Origin: Enterobacter soli ATCC BAA-2102
GTDB taxonomy: Bacteria; Pseudomonadota; Gammaproteobacteria; Enterobacterales; Enterobacteriaceae
Direction of reading: 5' to 3'
Length of the DNA stretch: 58,828 bases
NCBI RefSeq assembly: GCF_001654845.1
Contig: NZ_LXES01000001.1
Span: forward strand, 1 to 58,828
The first letter of the stretch is position 1. The number at the start of each line of letters is the position of its first letter. The notes beneath the pieces were generated by a model that did not search any database, had not been told where the DNA came from, and saw only the letters and a program-made list of their open reading frames with translations. Position numbers and translations under genes: made by a program. This document shows positions 55,394 to 58,828 of this stretch, in pieces.

Positions 55394-57576
55394 AACACAT
55401 CGACCCATCGCAAAACGAACCGATTACGGATCAGGCCCTGACGCACTGGGCCCAGGCATTTAGCCATGTTGCCGATCACTACCGGGTAGCTTGTTCCCCC
55501 GGCGCGCTGGTAGCGGACGCTCCGTGGCTCAGCGGCAAACCGATGATCAATGCCCTCACCCTGCTGGCGCGCGAAGCCGGGCTTTCGTTCCAGCTTTTGC
55601 ACTCCACGCAGGACGCCATCAACAGCTGGCGTTTGCCGCTGGTGGTTGAGTTAAAAGAGGGCAAGATTGGCGTGATTGAATATTTTGACGGCGAAGACAC
55701 GCTGGAGATCTGTTTTATCGACAGCACGGCGCAAACTAACCGCCTTTCCCTTCAGGCTCTGCTGCCTGCCATTCACCATGTTGCCGCCCTGCGCCCGCTG
55801 GCGGCCTTAAAAGACAGCCGCGTGGATGCCTATATTTCGAAGTATCGCCCCGACTGGCTCTACCGGCTGGTGATGCGCGACCTGCGCCCCTACACCTGGG
55901 TGATGCTGGCGGCCCTCTTTATCAACCTGTTATCGCTTTCTGGCGTAGTCTTTTCAATGCAGGTGTATGACCGGGTGATCCCCGCCCAGTCGTACCCCAC
56001 TCTGTATGTGCTGACGATTGGCGTGCTGATTGCCACCCTGTTTGGCTTTGTACTGCGTATCGCCCGGGGTCACATAATGGATCTGCTGGGCAAACGTGCC
56101 GATTTACGCGTCTCTGACCGGGTCTTCGGCCATGCCCTGCGTCTGCGTAACAGCGCGGTGCCTCGCTCCACCGGCAGCTTTATCTCGCAGTTGCGCGAGC
56201 TGGAGCAGATCCGAGAAATGGTCACCTCGTCGACTATCTCCACCATTGTCGACCTGCCCTTCTTCCTGCTGTTTGTGGTGGTGCTGGCGATCATCGCCCC
56301 GCCTCTGGCCTGGATTGCCCCGGTCGCCGCCGTGCTGATGGTATTGCCCGGCATTTTGTTGCAGAAAAAGTTAGCGGCACTGGCAAAACAATCGGCCCAT
56401 GAGTCCACCCTGCGCAATGCGGTACTGGTCGAGAGCGTTCAGGGGCTGGAGGACATTAAGCTGATGCAGGCGGAAAACCGCTTCCTGCAACAGTGGAACA
56501 GCTACATCCAGATCACCGCAGAATCAGGTCTGCGCACCCGCGAGCTGAGCCAGGGGCTGATCAACTGGGGGATGACGATCCAGAGCCTGGTCTACGCCGG
56601 AGTGATCGTCTTTGGCGCACCGATGGTTATCGAAGGCTCCTTAACCACGGGTTCCGTGGTTGCCGCCTCGATGCTGGCCTCGCGCATGATTGCCCCCATG
56701 GCCACCCTGTGCGGCGTACTGGCGCGCTGGCAGCAGGTGAAAGCCGCCAAAGAGGGCCTGGACAGCATCATGCAGTTGCCCACCGAAAACCTGCGAGAAG
56801 ACACCCCAATTCGCCAGGATGTACTGCGCGGGCACTATCTATTCGATCAGGCGCAGTTTCGTTACCACCCGGAAGATCCGCGCATGGCGCTGCGCATCAA
56901 CCGTCTGGAGATCAAACCCGGGGAGAGCATCGCAATCCTCGGGCGCAATGGCGCGGGCAAATCGACGCTGCTACAGGCGCTGGCGGGCGGCATGGAGTTG
57001 GCCAGTGGTGAGCTGCGGCTGGACAACCTCAGCCTGCCGCATCTGGACGTGGCCGACCTGCGGCGTAACGTGGGCTTTATGACCCAGAATGCGCGGTTAT
57101 TCCACGGTACGCTGCGCGAGAACATCACGCTGGGGATGCCACGCGCCACCGACGAAGAGATCGTTAATGTGCTGGAGATGTGCGGCGCGGCAAGCTTTGT
57201 GCAGAAGCTGCCAAAAGGGCTGGACTACCCGATCATGGAAAATGGCGTGGGACTATCTGGCGGTCAGCGGCAGTCCATTTTGCTGGCGCGAATGCTCCTG
57301 CGCGATCCCAATATCGTCCTGCTTGATGAACCCACCGCCTCCCTCGATGAACATACCGAACGCGAGTTTATTCAGCACCTGAGCCAGTGGCTGGGCAACC
57401 GCACGCTGGTTGTTGCCACGCACCGTGTGCCCGTACTGGAACTGGTTGAGCGCGTGGTGGTGCTGAAAGAAGGGATGCTGGTCATGGATGCGCCGAAAGC
57501 GCAGGCCCTCAACAACAGCCGAATGCAGCAACAGGCGAACGGACGGGAGTGGAAAAATGAAAACCAGTCAGCATGA
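55390..57576 (+). CDS. Type I secretion ABC transporter (LapB/BapC type)
   Basis: A 728-residue inner-membrane exporter. The N-terminal C39-like domain (about 1-135) lacks the catalytic Cys, so it docks but does not cleave substrate. Six membrane helices (about 160-430) precede the ATPase domain, with Walker A GRNGAGKS (about 518-525), signature LSGGQRQ (about 623-629), Walker B IVLLDEPTAS (about 642-651) and the H-loop His in VATHRV. Its ATG overlaps the stop of the channel gene. It should energise export of the giant adhesin. Confidence 0.94.
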   Translation: MKHIDPSQNEPITDQALTHWAQAFSHVADHYRVACSPGALVADAPWLSGKPMINALTLLAREAGLSFQLLHSTQDAINSWRLPLVVELKEGKIGVIEYFDGEDTLEICFIDSTAQTNRLSLQALLPAIHHVAALRPLAALKDSRVDAYISKYRPDWLYRLVMRDLRPYTWVMLAALFINLLSLSGVVFSMQVYDRVIPAQSYPTLYVLTIGVLIATLFGFVLRIARGHIMDLLGKRADLRVSDRVFGHALRLRNSAVPRSTGSFISQLRELEQIREMVTSSTISTIVDLPFFLLFVVVLAIIAPPLAWIAPVAAVLMVLPGILLQKKLAALAKQSAHESTLRNAVLVESVQGLEDIKLMQAENRFLQQWNSYIQITAESGLRTRELSQGLINWGMTIQSLVYAGVIVFGAPMVIEGSLTTGSVVAASMLASRMIAPMATLCGVLARWQQVKAAKEGLDSIMQLPTENLREDTPIRQDVLRGHYLFDQAQFRYHPEDPRMALRINRLEIKPGESIAILGRNGAGKSTLLQALAGGMELASGELRLDNLSLPHLDVADLRRNVGFMTQNARLFHGTLRENITLGMPRATDEEIVNVLEMCGAASFVQKLPKGLDYPIMENGVGLSGGQRQSILLARMLLRDPNIVLLDEPTASLDEHTEREFIQHLSQWLGNRTLVVATHRVPVLELVERVVVLKEGMLVMDAPKAQALNNSRMQQQANGREWKNENQSA

Positions 57577-58756
57577 TGCCGCAACGATGGACGATCTGGA
57601 CAATACGCTTGATTCAGAGAGCGGCTATTCCGGCGCGCGGCGCATTGTACTGTGGACACTCCTGCTGTTTATCGTCACTGGCGTGTGGGCATGGTTCGGG
57701 ATGCTGGATGAAGTCTCTACCGGAACCGGCAAAGTGATCCCAAGCTCTCGCGAGCAGGTATTGCAGTCGCTCGATGGCGGGATCCTGGCCGGTCTGAGCG
57801 TGCATGAAGGGGATCAGGTTCAGGCGGGCCAGGTACTGGCAAGGCTCGATCCGACCCGTTCTGAGTCCAACGTAGGGGAAAGCGCCGCCCGCTACCGCGC
57901 CTCGCTGGCGTCCAGCGTGCGTTTAACCGCAGAAGTTAACGATCTGCCGCTGGCTTTTCCTGAATCATTAAAAGCCTGGCCCGACCTTCTCGCCACCGAA
58001 ACCCATCTCTACAAATCCCGCCGCGCACAGCTTGAAGACACCGTGCGCGAACTGAACTCGGCCCTGAGTCTGGCAAATAAAGAGCTGGCGATAACGGAGC
58101 GTCTGGTAAAAACCGGTGCCGCCAGCCACGTAGAAGTGCTGCGCCTTCAGCGGCAGAAAAGCGACCTGGAACTGAAGCTGACAGACGTGCGCTCGCAGTA
58201 TTACGTACAGGCGCGCGAGGCGCTGTCAAAAGCCAATGCCGAAGTGGACATGCTCTCCGCCATTCTTAAAGGGCGTGAGGATTCCGTTACCCGTCTGACG
58301 GTACGCTCCCCGGTTCGCGGCATTGTGAAAAACATCAAAGTCACGACCATCGGCGGCGTGATCCCGCCAAACGGCGAGCTGATGGAGATTGTGCCGGTGG
58401 ACGATCATCTGCTGATTGAAACCCGCCTCTCGCCGCGTGACATCGCCTTTATTCACCCCGGACAAAAAGCACTGGTGAAGATAACCGCCTATGACTACGC
58501 CATTTACGGTGGTTTGCACGGGGTGGTGGAAACCATCTCCCCGGACACCATTCAGGACGAAGCCAAACCGGAAGTGTTTTATTACCGTGTGTTTATCCGC
58601 ACCAGCCAGGATTTTCTGGTGAATAAAGCGGGAAGGCATTTTTCGATTGTGCCTGGGATGATTGCCACGGTGGATATCAAAACCGGCGAAAAAACCGTGC
58701 TGGATTATATGATTAAGCCGTTTAACCGGGCGAAAGAGGCGCTGAGAGAGCGGTAA
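57557..58756 (+). CDS. HlyD-family type I secretion adaptor (LapC/BapD type)
   Basis: A 399-residue membrane fusion protein. A cytoplasmic N-terminal stretch is followed by one membrane helix (about 30-48), a lipoyl half (VLQSLDGGILAGLSVHEGDQVQAGQVLARLDPT, about 69-101), a long coiled coil (about 145-245), the second lipoyl half (LTVRSPVRGIVKNIKVTTIGGVIPPNGELMEIVP) and a C-terminal beta-barrel. The start was placed at MKTSQH with GGGAGTGG upstream, overlapping the ABC gene by 20 bp. Last gene of the secretion operon. Confidence 0.93.
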   Translation: MKTSQHDAATMDDLDNTLDSESGYSGARRIVLWTLLLFIVTGVWAWFGMLDEVSTGTGKVIPSSREQVLQSLDGGILAGLSVHEGDQVQAGQVLARLDPTRSESNVGESAARYRASLASSVRLTAEVNDLPLAFPESLKAWPDLLATETHLYKSRRAQLEDTVRELNSALSLANKELAITERLVKTGAASHVEVLRLQRQKSDLELKLTDVRSQYYVQAREALSKANAEVDMLSAILKGREDSVTRLTVRSPVRGIVKNIKVTTIGGVIPPNGELMEIVPVDDHLLIETRLSPRDIAFIHPGQKALVKITAYDYAIYGGLHGVVETISPDTIQDEAKPEVFYYRVFIRTSQDFLVNKAGRHFSIVPGMIATVDIKTGEKTVLDYMIKPFNRAKEALRER

Positions 58757-58766
58757 TTTTGGTTTT

Positions 58767-58828
58767 CTCCCTCTCCCTGCGGGAGAGGTCATACGAGCGC
58801 GGACCGGCTCCCTCTCCTCTTTGGGGAG
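58767..58828. repeat. Palindromic CCCTCTCC element after the secretion operon (partial)
   Basis: CTCTCCC-TGC-GGGAGAG is a seven-pair hairpin, followed after 27 bases by CCCTCTCC...GGGGAG, cut by the window edge. It resembles the palindrome at 25420-25451 and the dispersed CCCTCTCC/GGGAGAGG elements common in this family of bacteria. It may end the operon transcript. Confidence 0.6.

Overview
The window is chromosomal DNA from a member of the Enterobacteriaceae, most likely Enterobacter or a close relative (Lelliottia, Leclercia). The gene order clpB-pgeF-rluD | bamD-raiA-pheL-pheA | tyrA-aroF | yfiL-yfiR-dgcN-yfiB | rplS-trmD-rimM-rpsP | ffh | ypjD-yfjD | grpE | nadK-recN-bamE | rnfH-ratA | smpB-ssrA is the E. 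coli/Salmonella core order. The proteins match those families end to end. Genes absent from E. coli K-12 are inserted: an SMP-30 lactonase between pheA and tyrA, and a PepSY/DUF2946 pair after yfiB. The left edge is the P1 promoter and leader of a ribosomal RNA operon reading out of the window.

Region 1 (1-27,350) is core genome. It covers protein quality control (ClpB, GrpE, SmpB/tmRNA), outer-membrane assembly (BamD, BamE), aromatic amino acid synthesis (PheA with its leader peptide, TyrA, AroF with TyrR boxes), ribosome and translation genes, SOS repair (RecN with LexA boxes), NAD kinase and SRP. It also holds the YfiR-DgcN-YfiB c-di-GMP switch. Regulatory signals visible in the DNA include sigma-32 promoters for clpB and grpE, a class II CRP site before raiA, the pheA attenuator, an rpsP leader hairpin and several intrinsic terminators.

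Region 2 (27,350-43,300) is accessory and begins at the 3' end of ssrA, a common integration target. It starts with the beheaded 3' end of a gene and two AT-rich orphan genes. A P-type cation ATPase with a universal stress protein follows, then a 36-residue membrane peptide and a translationally coupled adaptor/RND pump/acyltransferase operon convergent with pagP. Next come a stand-alone RhaD-like aldolase, small orphan genes, a secreted Lys/Ala/Glu-repeat protein, a YceI protein, and an operon encoding a TPR lipid-free secreted protein, an ECF sigma factor and its membrane anti-sigma factor.

Region 3 (43,300-58,828) is a BapA-type giant adhesin locus. A 3,343-residue type I secreted adhesin with about 23 Ig-like modules sits behind an AT-rich upstream region and is followed by its own TolC-like channel, ABC transporter and HlyD-type adaptor. 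The arrangement corresponds to the bapABCD/SPI-9 locus of Salmonella, which also lies next to smpB/ssrA. The co-location of a diguanylate cyclase switch and a biofilm adhesin is suggestive, but no LapD/LapG-type receptor or protease is encoded here.

I did not find CRISPR arrays, insertion sequences, integrases or tRNA genes.
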